Below, in pieces: positions 1 to 9,170 of a stretch of DNA of 22,095 nt. The DNA is taken from assembly GCF_000485595.1 (NCBI RefSeq), contig NW_014577150.1:607055-629149 (forward strand), given 5' to 3'. Source of the DNA: Priapulus caudatus (lineage: Eukaryota; Priapulida; Priapulimorpha; Priapulimorphida; Priapulidae). The notes beneath the pieces were generated by a model. The model saw only the letters and a list, made by a program, of their open reading frames with translations, did no database searches and was not told where the DNA came from. Within the stretch, counting starts at the first letter, position 1. Every line of letters begins with the position of its first letter. A program made the position numbers and the translations under genes.

Positions 1-559
1 GAGATCCTCAATCCTCAAAAATCAGCAGGTTTCGAATCATAAGATTTCCATAATTGCTAGCCATGGTCAGCAGGATGGATGTGAGCAGGTCAACGACACA
101 CAATACAGAATAACGACAACGTAGCAGCGTAGAGAAAGCGCCGACCGCCTAGTACACGAAAATAATCCGTAGAGCCTCGATCAGTCATATTATTGTGTAG
201 GTATCAACATGATATCGTTATGCCGAGGCTGATGAAAGGCGAACTGCGGCTGGGCTCAAGAGGCTCATTTCACAATAAAAAATATTTTTTAAAATATACC
301 TAACAGATATCTGTTGTTTCCTTGTTCATAATCCCTTTTAACGACAGGTCTTCTATCATGTTCCTTTGTGATGCTTCCTTTTCTCTTCCCTACGCCCTCC
401 TTACTTTTCTTCTGCTGTCTCGCTCTCTCCTCCCCTTATTTTGACCGGTCAGGTTTAAGAGCGGGGAGCGACCGCCCCCACCGCCCCCCCCTGGCTACGC
501 GGCCGACAATGAATTAACTGCTACAATACTATTCTTCCAGCCATTTTTTGAAGTAGAAT
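1..559. other. unique non-coding flank
   Basis: Mixed-composition sequence with no open frame or RNA gene that I can recognise. It contains a 14-bp perfect palindrome (AACAGATATCTGTT, 302-315). A C-rich run at 481-492 is followed by CTGGCTACGC, which resembles the end of many hAT-type elements but has no partner. From about 355 to 440 the + strand is pyrimidine-rich, opposite to the purine-rich tract that follows. Confidence 0.6.
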
Positions 560-1445
560 GGCATGGTTATCGATGGATGGCGCGAGAGCAGACGGGAGGA
601 GGTAGAGAGAGTGGGAGCAATGTGGAGGAAGTAGAGGCGAGGGGGAGACAGCTGGTGGTGAAAAAGGGGGAGGAGGTGTGGCAGAAGGAGAAGGGGAAGG
701 ATGTCCAGAGGACGCGGGGAGAAGGGTTGGAGTACGGGGACGCCGCCAGAAAGAGGGAGCGCGGAGATAGAGGGAAGAGGCGGATAGAAGTCGTGTTGAG
801 TAGTGGCGGAGGGGAGGAGGAGGGGCGATGAAGGTGCACGCCGAAGATGCGAATGAAGAAGGTCATCGGAGGAGGAGTCAGCGCGGGCAGGAGATGAGGC
901 AGGGGAAGGACTGACCGACCCCGCCGAGGGGAGCAAGCTGTTGGACCGTTAGGGGCTAAGGATGCAGGGGAAAGGGTGTTGGCTAGGGGGAGATGGAGGA
1001 GCCCGGGAGACCAGGTGAGTCGGAGCTCCGAATAAAGCAAGGTCATCGAGGAATGGAGTTCGGGGGAGCCAGCCGGACGGAGGAGGGCAGACGCAGGCAG
1101 CAGTGGACGAAGGAGAGAGAGGCGGTTGGACGTCAGCGCGGGATAGGAAGGATGAGGAGGGGGGCGAGAGAGGGGTCGAGGGAGCCCAAAGTTGGAAAAT
1201 AGGAGGGGAAAGGTAGTTGAGTAGGGGGAAGCCGAGGCGGAGGAGGGACGAGAAGGTGATGAGCTCGAATGAAGAGAGGTCATGGGAGAAGGATCGAGTA
1301 AGGGGGGCAGGGAAGGGAGGCACGGAGGAGAGACAGGGATTAGGATGAGCAAGATTGTGAGGACAGGTGATGGAGATCGACATTTGAGAAGGATGATGTC
1401 GGTGTGAGGGAGGAGGGAGGAGGAGGAGGAGGGGCGGAGGAAGAG
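560..1445. repeat. purine-rich GGA/GAG tract
   Basis: The + strand is almost entirely A and G, with irregular GGAGG and GAGAG runs, so the complementary strand reads as Pro/Ser/Leu-rich in several frames at once. It is not a simple microsatellite. A block of roughly 28 bp, of the form GAATGAAG.AGGTCATCG, recurs at 841-868, 1021-1048 and 1258-1285, and GTCAGCGCGGG occurs near 878 and 1131. This suggests an old, decayed repeat. The open frames here (for example the long minus-strand one at 567-1610) have skewed low-complexity composition and I do not call them genes. Confidence 0.6.
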
Positions 1446-2046
1446 AGTAGGAGGGGGATAGTTGAACTTATCCACATTATCAGGAAAAGTCAGATAACAA
1501 CATATGTGTTTATTCTCTGTTTTATTCTTGATCTTGTGACTGCATAGCATTAATACTCGGTAAAATTTGCTCTCTTCGCTACAGAACCAAAGCTTTTGCT
1601 GTGTGACCAAGGGAAGTTACCATATGAATCAAATGCATCTGCATTAGCTACTAGTGCCAAGATTTTTAGGCTAAAACCCGACAAATTTTTCAAACAACGA
1701 AGCTGACTCATTTTTCCAGGATAGGTGTCAGAAAAATCGTGTAGAATAAACATACCTAAAAGCCCGGAAATCCCCCTTCGTCGTTTCCAAATTCCAAGGA
1801 TGCGGCGTCAAAAATTGCGCCAATCTCAGGGTTTCTCCCATAATCGGGCTCCAGTCGAGCTAGAAAACATAAATTATAATTGCTAATTATGTGTTTTTAA
1901 TGGCCCAAGGAATATACTTAGTACGTTTCTTGTGGGTTTCAAGTGATGCAAGACCCTAAATCCCAAGATGGCCCGTATTTTATCAATCACTTTGAAAAGG
2001 TGAAAATTCTGACACGTCTAATCGCCAAAGGAATCCATACTACACT
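1446..2046. other. unique AT-rich stretch, nothing recognised
   Basis: About 600 bp of mixed, slightly AT-rich sequence between the purine tract and the transposase relic. I see no coding frame, RNA gene or tandem repeat. It may contain the decayed 5' part of the piggyBac-like element that becomes recognisable at 2047, but no motif proves this. Confidence 0.4.
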
Positions 2047-3080
2047 ATGATGCTCTGGGACATCGCCTTTTCCACGCCGTACGGCTACATTCTCTACTTC
2101 CAGCTGCTCTCATAAAGTGTCGAAGATGCACCAGGCAGCATTGGATAGTGTTGACCAAAGACAAACTCAGACACTGCTACGAGGCCTTTCTTCGACAACA
2201 TGCTCACCGACGGAGGCTAGCAGAGGAGGAGTGCGTGTGAGCATCTGAGGGCACAGACTCATTTCACACAAACGATCCTTAATATACTCTCAAAGTCAGC
2301 GCAGGACCTGGTAAGCGAGGGTCGCAGTAGCATCCAACAAGTGGGTCTTTTTAAAACACACCGCATCTCATTCGAGCGAAAGGACAAGGGCCTGGACGCT
2401 CCATCTTCCTAAACTCAGGTAGTGAGGAAAATATTTCACATGTTTCATGCTCGGCAAGGACACTCTACCCTATGCAAATCCTCCACGCCATCGGGGTTGT
2501 ATTACCACACAGATGGACTGACTTTGGAGAGTAACGCATGGCCGCTGCGGCGACATGATGAGTACCAGTCTATCAACGAGAAGGGTACTCTCAGTAACAT
2601 TCGCTCGCAAGAACTCATTCTGGAGTGGTAAATTCTCAGATCAGAGACCACTGAAACAATTTCCTGATGCGGCGCTGGAAGCCTCTGCGAGGAATGAGAC
2701 TATGGTAGGTGGCATCACGCGATAGATCCCCGGTTGACCTATAAGTGGGATCCATGCACTCTACCGGTCGCTGTGTTCGCGATTCTTGTGGAATGCGCAG
2801 CTGCACGTCATGTTGCACGACATGCACTTCTTGCAGCTGCATGTCATGGTTGGCGGGCTATTTATCCGTCGCAGTCACAAGACACTATCCCAAATGTTTG
2901 AGAAGATCGATCAGGTGCAAACAGAGGAGTGTCGCAATGTCCGCTGGACAGGTGCTAGACTAGCCATCATTGAGAGGTCGCCATCTCGCAGTTCAGTAGG
3001 AGGCAGGCTGTTGGCCATGCCGATTTGAACAGTTAGATTATGTCCGGTATGAATGCTGCTTTGCTGGCCACACACCTTGT
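2047..3080 (+). pseudogene. piggyBac-like transposase relic (broken)
   Basis: A decayed transposase is suggested by several motifs in family order. At 2053-2100 one frame reads LWDIAFSTPYGYILYF, like the piggyBac K.W.L.TP.GYI..F block near the first catalytic Asp. In the same frame at 2188-2208 it reads PFFDNMLT, matching the FFDNFFTS block that carries the second catalytic Asp. After a frameshift, 2702-2722 reads MVGGITR (family MGGVDR), 2780-2803 reads FLWNAQLH (family NAW.LH), and 2936-2977 reads NVRWTGARLAIIER, resembling the C-terminal VR.DG.NH region. In-frame stops at 2113, 2149, 2155 and 2723 break it. The third catalytic Asp after MGG is Thr here. Spacing is roughly that of the family. 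No terminal repeats with TTAA were found. The assignment rests on remembered family motifs; a degraded unrelated sequence cannot be excluded. Confidence 0.5.
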
Positions 3081-3434
3081 TGGGGGTAAGCTTGTAGTTG
3101 AAATCAAGGAATCAATGAGGCTGTCGGCCTATTGGCACTGGTGTAATGCGAATGGGTTGCGATATACTATCCAACGTTTCACTTGTCCTGGCCTCCATAC
3201 AGCGCAAGGATGATGCTCTACGCTTCGTTTTCACCTCTTCGTGGTGTGCTTCGGTGTTGGTGAATAGATATCTGTAATTTGACAGATATATCTTAACGAC
3301 GCAGACATTTCAAGCGTACGACGTAGAGTCGGTAAACATTTTCAAAACGAGCATTTCGACCGGGTGGGTGTACACTTAAAGCTGTATGTAAAGATCACTC
3401 GATGGAAACGCGAAAAGTATATCCTGTGCATCTG
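3081..3434. other. unique stretch with a short palindrome
   Basis: Mixed-composition sequence between the transposase relic and the foldback element. An imperfect inverted repeat around 3267-3295 (AGATATCTGT facing ACAGATATAT) is the only structure seen. It resembles the palindrome at 302-315, but the two are too short to link. No coding frame is supported. Confidence 0.4.
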
Positions 3435-3661
3435 GAGCCCGTTGTCAGAAACAAAATTAGTCTTAACATTAGTTTTAACACTAATATTTCCTCGTAGACC
3501 GTCGACAGCACTTTGTTTCGTATTGTTACGAGGAAATCTGCTACGATTTTTCATTCAGGTAACTTCGCAGCGTTTCTGACGACGGTCTAAGAGAAAAGGT
3601 TAATGTTAAGACTAATGTTAATACTAATGTTAAGACTACTTTTGTTTCTGACAACGGGCCC
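3435..3661. mobile_element. 227-bp foldback MITE with long terminal inverted repeats
   Basis: The ends are inverted copies of each other. The left arm begins CCCGTTGTCAGAAACAAAA near 3438, followed by a TAGTCTTAACATTAG block; the right arm carries the complement, ending CAACGGGCCC at 3661. The arms pair for more than 50 bp, with an extra AATGTTAAGACT-type unit in the right arm. Inner arms also pair: AGACCGTCGACAG near 3497 faces CTGACGACGGTCT near 3576, and TTTCCTCGTA near 3486 faces TACGAGGAAA near 3525. The 3-bp direct repeat CTG flanks the element (3432-3434 and 3662-3664), a length typical of PIF/Harbinger-like elements, although those prefer TWA. There is no coding capacity. Superfamily is uncertain. 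Confidence 0.75.
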
Positions 3662-3865
3662 CTGGTGTTTTAAGTGGCGCGAGGAAGTGTTTGAAGAGAG
3701 GAAGAAATGTATTTGGAAAGATGAAAAGTTGGTTGCAGAAATGATGTGTTTAGGTGTGTTGTGTATATCTATGGTTTAGATAGCTGGTGATGCGTTTCTA
3801 TGGAAACGAAAATGAAGTGCCCATAAAGTCAGTGCATTGAATGCCAAGGTGCAGAGCAAAAGACG

Positions 3866-4010
3866 AAGGGAGATGTTTGGAGGACGGAGGGAGCGGTTTG
3901 AAGGATGAAGAAAAATATATGAAGGAAGGGAATGGAGATGTTAGAAGAATGGAGAGAGATGTTTGAATGATTAAGGTAAAATATATGAAAGGTGGAATGC
4001 TGGAGGGAGA
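3866..4010. repeat. degenerate ~66-bp tandem repeat, about 2 copies
   Basis: A purine-rich segment in which GTTTGAA.GATGAAG followed by AAATATATGAA (about 3893-3922) recurs about 66 bp later as GTTTGAATGATTAAG followed by AAATATATGAA (about 3961-3990). GAGATGTT blocks precede each unit. Divergence between units is high, so the duplication is old. Confidence 0.5.
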
Positions 4011-4110
4011 TTGGAGCCATAGAAAACTGTGGTATGGTAGTACTGCAGTGTAGTGGTGTCACTCATGAGGGTGGGAAATGGGGAATTGACAACGGGGGCC
4101 ACAATAAATC

Positions 4111-4213
4111 CAGGGCCGGATTTAGGACTGGGCAAGCTGGGCAATTGCCCAGGGGCCTCCACAACCAGGGGCCTCCACAACCAGGGGCCTCCACATGTCT
4201 AACTCCGGCCCTG
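4111..4213. mobile_element. 103-bp non-autonomous hAT element (MITE)
   Basis: Terminal inverted repeats are CAGGGCCGGATTTA at the left end and TAACTCCGGCCCTG at the right end, 13 of 14 positions pairing. The flanking 8 bp, AATAAATC (4103-4110) and AATATATC (4214-4221), differ at one position and look like the 8-bp target-site duplication of the hAT superfamily. Inside are the palindrome GGGCAATTGCCC (4139-4150) and three tandem copies of a 16-bp unit starting CCAGGGGCCTCCACAA. It is too short to encode anything. Confidence 0.85.
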
Positions 4214-4458
4214 AATATATCTGTCCACAGCTAGCGTTCCCTCTCACTCCTCCATCCACCGCCTCTACGATAAAAATATCGGAGGCCATCTTAACATGCA
4301 AATGGCCGCCAGCGCGCGCGCGCTCGCACGTCTGCGTTTGACAGCGCAGTGCTGATTACATCACAATTACGGCTGCCATGTTTATCCATGAAAGCACTAC
4401 TAGCCGCAGCGTTTTACAGGCCAATTATCGACATCTACTTCATTTCCACCCTCGACGG
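4214..4458. other. unique stretch before the CA cluster
   Basis: Mixed sequence with an alternating CG run at about 4311-4322 (CGCGCGCGCG, Z-DNA-prone) and ATGGCCGCC at about 4302. No gene is recognised. Confidence 0.5.
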
Positions 4459-4778
4459 TTTACACACGCACACACGCAGACACGCAGACACACATACGCA
4501 CGTACGTACACACACGCACGCACGCACGCACGCACACGCACACGCACGCACACACACACATACACACACACATACACACACACACACACACACACCACAC
4601 ACACTGCACACGCACGCACGCACAGACACAGACACACATATACATGAAACGCACGCACGCACAACACACACACACACACACACACAATATACACACACAC
4701 ATACACGCACGCACGCACGCACGTACACACACACACGCACGCACGCACGCGACCATGCATGCACGTACACACACACAC

Positions 4779-4817
<39 letters not shown>

Positions 4818-5129
4818 ACACACAACCTGCCGCGCGCGCGCGCACGCACAGACACAGACACACACCACGCCACACACACACATCAATACATACACACACA
4901 TACACATACACACACACACACACAACACACACAGCACACACACACACACATGCACACGCAAAGCCACGCACAGACACAGACACACATATACATGAACGCA
5001 CGCACGCACATACACACACACACACACCAATATACACACACACATACACGCCACGCAACGCCACGCACGTACACACACACACGCACGGCACGCACGCGAC
5101 CATGCATGCATGTACACATACACACACAC

Positions 5130-5175
<46 letters not shown>

Positions 5176-5212
5176 GACGGGGGGCGCAGCCGCCCGCGCA
5201 CGCACAGACTCA

Positions 5213-5254
<42 letters not shown>

Positions 5255-5311
5255 TACATACACACACACACACACACCACACACACACACACACCTACAC
5301 ACGTAGTGCGG
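4459..5311. repeat. CA/CGCA microsatellite cluster with ~350-bp higher-order period
   Basis: About 850 bp of imperfect CA repeats mixed with CGCA, CATA and CAGA variants. The non-CA marker blocks recur about 350 bp apart: CAGACACAGACACACATATA near 4622 and 4973, GCGACCATGCATGCA near 4748 and 5096, and a GC-rich CGCGCACGCACAGAC block near 4845 and 5194. The array has therefore grown by segmental duplication as well as by slippage. The long Thr-His (+) and Cys-Val (-) open frames are by-products of the repeat and open in several frames at once. Confidence 0.9.
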
Positions 5312-5450
5312 GCTGAAGGTCGATAACATCACGGAAAGTTGAAAACCAGTCTTGACATTTATGTTGATGAATGCTATATCTATGAATGATTTACCTATGA
5401 TGACGAATCTATGTTGATCTATGTGGAATATAGTGGTCGCACCGCAGTCA
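5312..5450. other. short unique linker
   Basis: Non-repetitive bridge between the CA cluster and the 43-bp minisatellite. It has several TCTATG and ATGATG-like words but no clear tandem order and no coding signal. Confidence 0.4.
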
Positions 5451-6675
5451 CGATTGTCGTCATCGTCATCGTCGACAGGATAGATAGCCCACATTGTCTC
5501 ATCGTCATCGATCGACAGGCATACGATAGCCCACATGTCGTCATCGTCATCGTCACAGGGTATACGATAGCCCACATTGTCGTCATCGTCATCGATCGAC
5601 AGGTATACGATAGCGCCACATTGTCGTCATCGTCATCTGATCGACAGCGTATACGATAGCCCACATTGTCGTCATCGTCATCGATCGACAGGTATACGAT
5701 AGCCAACTTGTCGTCATCGTCATCGTATCGACAGGTAACGATAGCCCACATTGTCGTCATCGTCATCGATCGACAGCTATACGATAGCCACATTGTCGTC
5801 ATCGTCATCGATCGACAGGTATACGATAGCCACATTGTCGTCATCGTCATCGATCGACAGGTATACGATACCCACATTGTCGTCATCGTCATCGATCGAC
5901 AGTGTATACGATAGCCCACATTGTCGTCATCGTCATCGATCGACAGGTATACGATAGCCCACATTGTCGTCATTCGTCATCGTATCGACAGGTATACGAT
6001 TAGCCACATTTCGTCATCGTCATCGATCGACAGCGTATACGATAGCCCACATTGTCGTCATCGTCATCGATCGACAGGTATACGATAGCCCACATTGTCG
6101 TCAATCGTCATCGATCGCAGGTATACGAAGCCCCACATTGTCGTCATCGTCATCGGATCGACAGGTATACGATAGCCCACATTGTCGTCATCGTCATCGA
6201 TCGACAGGTATACCGATACCCACATTGTCGTCATCGTCATCGATCGACAGGTATACATAGCCCTATTTCTCATCGTCATCGATCGACAGGTATACGATCC
6301 CACATTGTCGTCATCGTCATCGATCGACAGGTATACGATAGCCCACAATTGTCGTCATCGTCATCGATCGACAGGTATACGATAGCCCACATTGTCGTCA
6401 TTCGTCATCGATCGACAGGTATACGATAGCCCACATTTGTCGTCATCGTCATCGATCGACAGCGTATACGATAGCCCACATTGTCGTCATCGTCATCGAT
6501 CGACAGGTATACGATAGCCCACATTGTCGTCATCGTCATCGATCGACAGGTATACGATAGCCCACATTGTCGTCATCGTCATCGATCGCGACAGGTATAC
6601 GATAGCCCACATTGTCGTCATCGTCATCGATCGACAGGTATACGATAGCCACATTGTCGTCATCGTCATCGATCG
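5451..6675. repeat. 43-bp minisatellite, about 28 copies
   Basis: A tandem array whose unit runs TTGTCGTCATCGTCATCGAT followed by CGACAGGTATACGATAGCCC and ACA, 43 bp in all. I count 28 units plus a partial one. Most units are 42-44 bp because of scattered one-base gains and losses, for example CGTATACG for GGTATACG and CATTCGTC for CATCGTC. Since 43 is not a multiple of three, repeated Ser/Ile/Asp peptides appear in shifted frames and no protein is encoded. The unit contains the palindrome CGATCG and a GTATAC palindrome. The last unit merges into the ATC-rich domain. Confidence 0.95.
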
Positions 6676-6958
6676 TTATCATCTCCACCACCATCTCATC
6701 ATAATCACATTATCATCATCAAGATTAACGTATTATTATCGTCATAATCGTCATCATCATAATCATCATCATCATCACCATCTCATCATCACTATATCTC
6801 ACCACCATCATCATCATGATCAACATTATCATCATCAAAATCAACGTATTTATTATCGTCATAATCATTAATCATCATAATCATCATCACCATCATCAGC
6901 ATCATCATCATCATAATCATGATCATCATGTCATGATCATGTCATCATTCATCATCAT
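6676..6958. repeat. ATC/CAT trinucleotide domain with ~115-bp internal duplication
   Basis: Imperfect ATC/CAT triplets with CACCA and TAATC interruptions. A longer block, CATTATCATCATCAA followed by an AACGTATTATTATCGTC-like stretch, occurs near 6709 and again near 6824, so the domain includes an old direct duplication. The histidine- and isoleucine-rich frames are repeat translations. Confidence 0.85.
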
Positions 6959-6965
6959 GAGTCCG

Positions 6966-7070
6966 TCGTGCGTCCGTGCGTGCGTGCGCGTCGGTGCGTG
7001 CGCTGCGTGTGTGTGCGCGCGTGTGTATGCAGAATGAAGTGAGCGTGAGCGCGTGCGTGCGTGTACGTGT
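6966..7070. repeat. GTGCG/GT microsatellite
   Basis: Mixed TGCG and TGTG repeats, interrupted by a short unique stretch near 7030-7045. It is one of several GT-rich tracts in the window. Confidence 0.8.
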
Positions 7071-7126
7071 GAGAGACACAGGACTTGGCAGGTTGTCTGT
7101 GATAGGCAGACGCGTGTCAGCGCGTG

Positions 7127-7147
7127 GCAGCAGCAGCAGCAGCAGCA
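7127..7147. repeat. (CAG)n trinucleotide repeat
   Basis: About six to seven uninterrupted CAG/AGC units. No coding context is seen on either side. Confidence 0.85.
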
Positions 7148-7320
7148 CATCCCCAGAAGGAGCGTCCATTATAGCGCATGAAATATGCACTCCGCGTGCA
7201 GTTTAATAGATGAACGAGCGCAATTAAATATACATTTGCATAAAAGGCGCTTATTTTTGTTGAAGTGTAATTTTTTTCACCGGTGCCGTGAGTGCTGGGT
7301 GAATCAATACTGCAGAGCGG
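7148..7320. other. unique stretch, nothing recognised
   Basis: Mixed AT-rich sequence between the CAG repeat and the next GT tract, with short palindromic words (GCATGAAATATGC) and no gene. Confidence 0.4.
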
Positions 7321-7490
7321 GAGTGTGTGTGTGTTGTGTGCGTGTGTGCGTGTGTGGGGTGTTGTCGTGTGGGTGTGTGTGCCGTGTGGTGTGGGTGTGT
7401 GTGTGTGTGCGTGTGTGTTGTTGTGTGCGTGTATGTGTGGTGTGTGTGTGTGTGTGTGTGTGCGTGCGTGTGTGTGTGTGTGTGGAGGGG
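7321..7490. repeat. GT microsatellite, imperfect
   Basis: GT dinucleotides with GC and GG interruptions, ending in a G run at 7486-7494. The Cys-Val open frames are repeat translations. Confidence 0.9.
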
Positions 7491-7825
7491 GGGGGCTCAT
7501 GCGGACGTGTGCATGTACGTGATATATAGGATTTCACGCCGGTTTGATGACATGCACAGATAGAGAGCGGCAGAGCGGGCGGCAGATTTCATAATTGCAC
7601 GGCCGGCTAGGCTTCCACTGTCCAAAGCATCGGCTAGCCAATTTCGCCGGGCTGATGTATATATGTCAGTACACCCGTACCACGCCGCACCCTCCGCGCA
7701 CCGAACCCCCTCTCTCCCCTGTGCGTTACCTCCACTCCTACGTCCCCAGGAATAAAATTCCATATGGTTTTTAGCTATTGCTGCTTGACTAAATGTTTGC
7801 TCAAATGGTGCTCATTTTTGTGCCC
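7491..7825. other. unique stretch, nothing recognised
   Basis: About 330 bp of mixed sequence. It carries a C-rich run near 7680-7720 and no supported gene or RNA. It may include the undetected left part of the hAT-like fragment that follows. Confidence 0.4.
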
Positions 7826-7972
7826 AGGGACCCTTGAAATTTTGAAATTTCTTGGGGGAGGCCCTCCAGACCCCATGCCATGTGCTTCCGCGACTAAGGG
7901 CGCCCACTGTGGGGGATGTGCCCTTAAAATGTGGAAAAATACTGTCTAGCTTCAGCCCTGGATCCGCCCCTG
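7826..7972. mobile_element. truncated hAT-like DNA transposon end
   Basis: The segment ends CCTGGATCCGCCCCTG (7957-7972), whose complement CAGGGGCGGATCCAGG is a terminus I associate with hAT-type elements in many invertebrates. Upstream is a GAAATTTCTTGGGGGAGG block with CCC-rich sequence, a common internal module of such elements. No matching left terminus or 8-bp target duplication was found, so it is a fragment, or the left end is diverged. The left boundary given is only the start of recognisable sequence. Confidence 0.5.
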
Positions 7973-8257
7973 CTCCCTGATTCATGTCCCAGCGCTCTCG
8001 GCCCACCCTCTCTTCTGGTGTCGTGCCACTAGTCCGCATCGCAACCACCGACCCTACGGTTGGCTTTATGTCTTGTCCTTTTCTCGGCCTAATGTACGAC
8101 TGTGAGGCGCCTCTCTTTCTGCACTTCACAGGAGTTTGGCTAGAGCGTAAAAATCTAATGCTATCAGTGAAGTGTGGACGAACGTCTCAGAGTAAATGCG
8201 TGAGCAAAGAACATCCCTGGTGACATTGAATGTAGTCACGCATGTACGCCTAAATCA
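7973..8257. other. unique stretch, nothing recognised
   Basis: Mixed sequence of about 285 bp. Short open frames lack any recognisable motif and I do not call them. Confidence 0.4.
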
Positions 8258-8394
8258 TGCGTGCGCGCGTGCGTGTGTGCGTGCATGTCTGGCAGCGCGT
8301 TCACATGTGTGCGTGCGTGTGTGCGGGTGCGCGTGTGTGAGTGCATGTCTGTGGGTGCGTACGTGTGTGTGCACGCGTGTGTGCGGGTGTGGTA
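8258..8394. repeat. GTGCGT-rich microsatellite
   Basis: Imperfect GTGCGT and GTGTGT repeats with a degenerate longer period, seen in GTGAGTGCATGTCTG and similar words at about 8277 and 8336. Confidence 0.8.
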
Positions 8395-8420
8395 CCGTAA
8401 ACAGACATATTTAGCGGCGT

Positions 8421-8645
8421 TGAGGATGCTGTGTGAGGATGCTGAGGGAGGATGCTGTGTGAGGATGCTGGGTGAGGATGCTGGGTGAGGATGCTGGGTG
8501 AGGATGCTGGGTGAGGATGCTGGGTGAGGATGCCTGGGTGGATGCGGTGAGGATGCTGAGGCGAGGATTGGTGAGGATGCTTGGGTGAGAATGCGGCAGG
8601 ATGCTGAGTGAGGATGCTGGGTGAGGATGCTGGGTGAGGATGCTA
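8421..8645. repeat. 13-bp minisatellite GAGGATGCTGGGT, about 16 copies
   Basis: A tandem array of GAGGATGCTGGGT. The left units read GAGGATGCTGTGT or GAGGATGCTGAGG, the centre is homogeneous, and units from about 8530 to 8600 carry small deletions and substitutions. On the minus strand it reads as an Ile-Leu-Thr-Gln-His-Pro repeat, which only reflects the 13-bp phase. Confidence 0.93.
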
Positions 8646-9170
8646 GCGGGTTTGTTTAACGTGAAGGCTGCGAGCACAAGGCACAGCAATGTAGGTCGGG
8701 GGCCTAAGCACTCTCTGTCGCTGTCGTCAATGTTTAATGTATGCGCTCCCGCAAATATCCGGCCGTGCACGCACGCCTGTATCGTCGTCATCAGAGACCA
8801 CTTTCACGCCCCGCCACTTTTTACATTCAGCGACGAGACAAGGGGGAGGCGGAGGGGGGAGTGCGGAGGGGGAGGGCCACGTCTCCCGCGGGCACGCTAC
8901 AACACCGAACCCTTCTTACTATTCACGAAATTCAGCTACTATTCGTCTCCATCGTCATCCGTCGTCGTCCGTCGTCGGCACCGACGCGTACATCTCTGCG
9001 CTCGCCGCCGAAGAAAAAAACGAGCGAAAGAAACAACAGCACAATCGCCGAGAGACATCAAGAAAAAAAAAATCGCTGGCGGGTTATTTTCACCGCCGGA
9101 TAGATGGCGTCGCAGCACGCCACAAGAATCGGCTGTAGAGGGGGGGGAGGAGAGGGATGAGGGGAGGAGG
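8646..9170. other. unique stretch upstream of segment A
   Basis: Mixed, GC-leaning sequence with a short GGGGGA-rich run near 8839-8875, TCGTCGTC words near 8955-8980 and A runs near 9014 and 9062. A 222-residue open frame spans it, but its composition (Arg/Ser/Pro-rich) and overlap with two other long frames argue against coding. No RNA gene is recognised. Confidence 0.4.

Noticed and set aside
481-500. Possible hAT right end (C run followed by CTGGCTACGC)
   Set aside because: Lacks the final CACTG, a partner end and a target duplication; too short to call.
567-1610. 347-residue minus-strand Pro/Ser/Leu frame
   Set aside because: Follows the purine-rich tract; low complexity, overlapping open frames, no recognisable domain.
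2745-2963. Cys-rich short frame that resembles a disulfide-rich peptide
   Set aside because: No signal peptide. It lies in another frame of the piggyBac-like relic, whose motifs explain the sequence better.
4349-5326. 325-residue + strand open frame rich in Thr-His, and long Cys-Val frames opposite
   Set aside because: Pure translation of CA/GT repeats; several frames are open on both strands at once.
5411-6429. Ser/Ile/Asp-rich repeat proteins
   Set aside because: The 43-bp unit shifts frame every copy and frames are open on both strands.
5451-6675. Possible CRISPR array
   Set aside because: The 43-bp units are contiguous with no unique spacers; this is a minisatellite.
6524-6871. Histidine-rich frame
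   Set aside because: Translation of CAT/CAC triplets; continues from the minisatellite without a start context.
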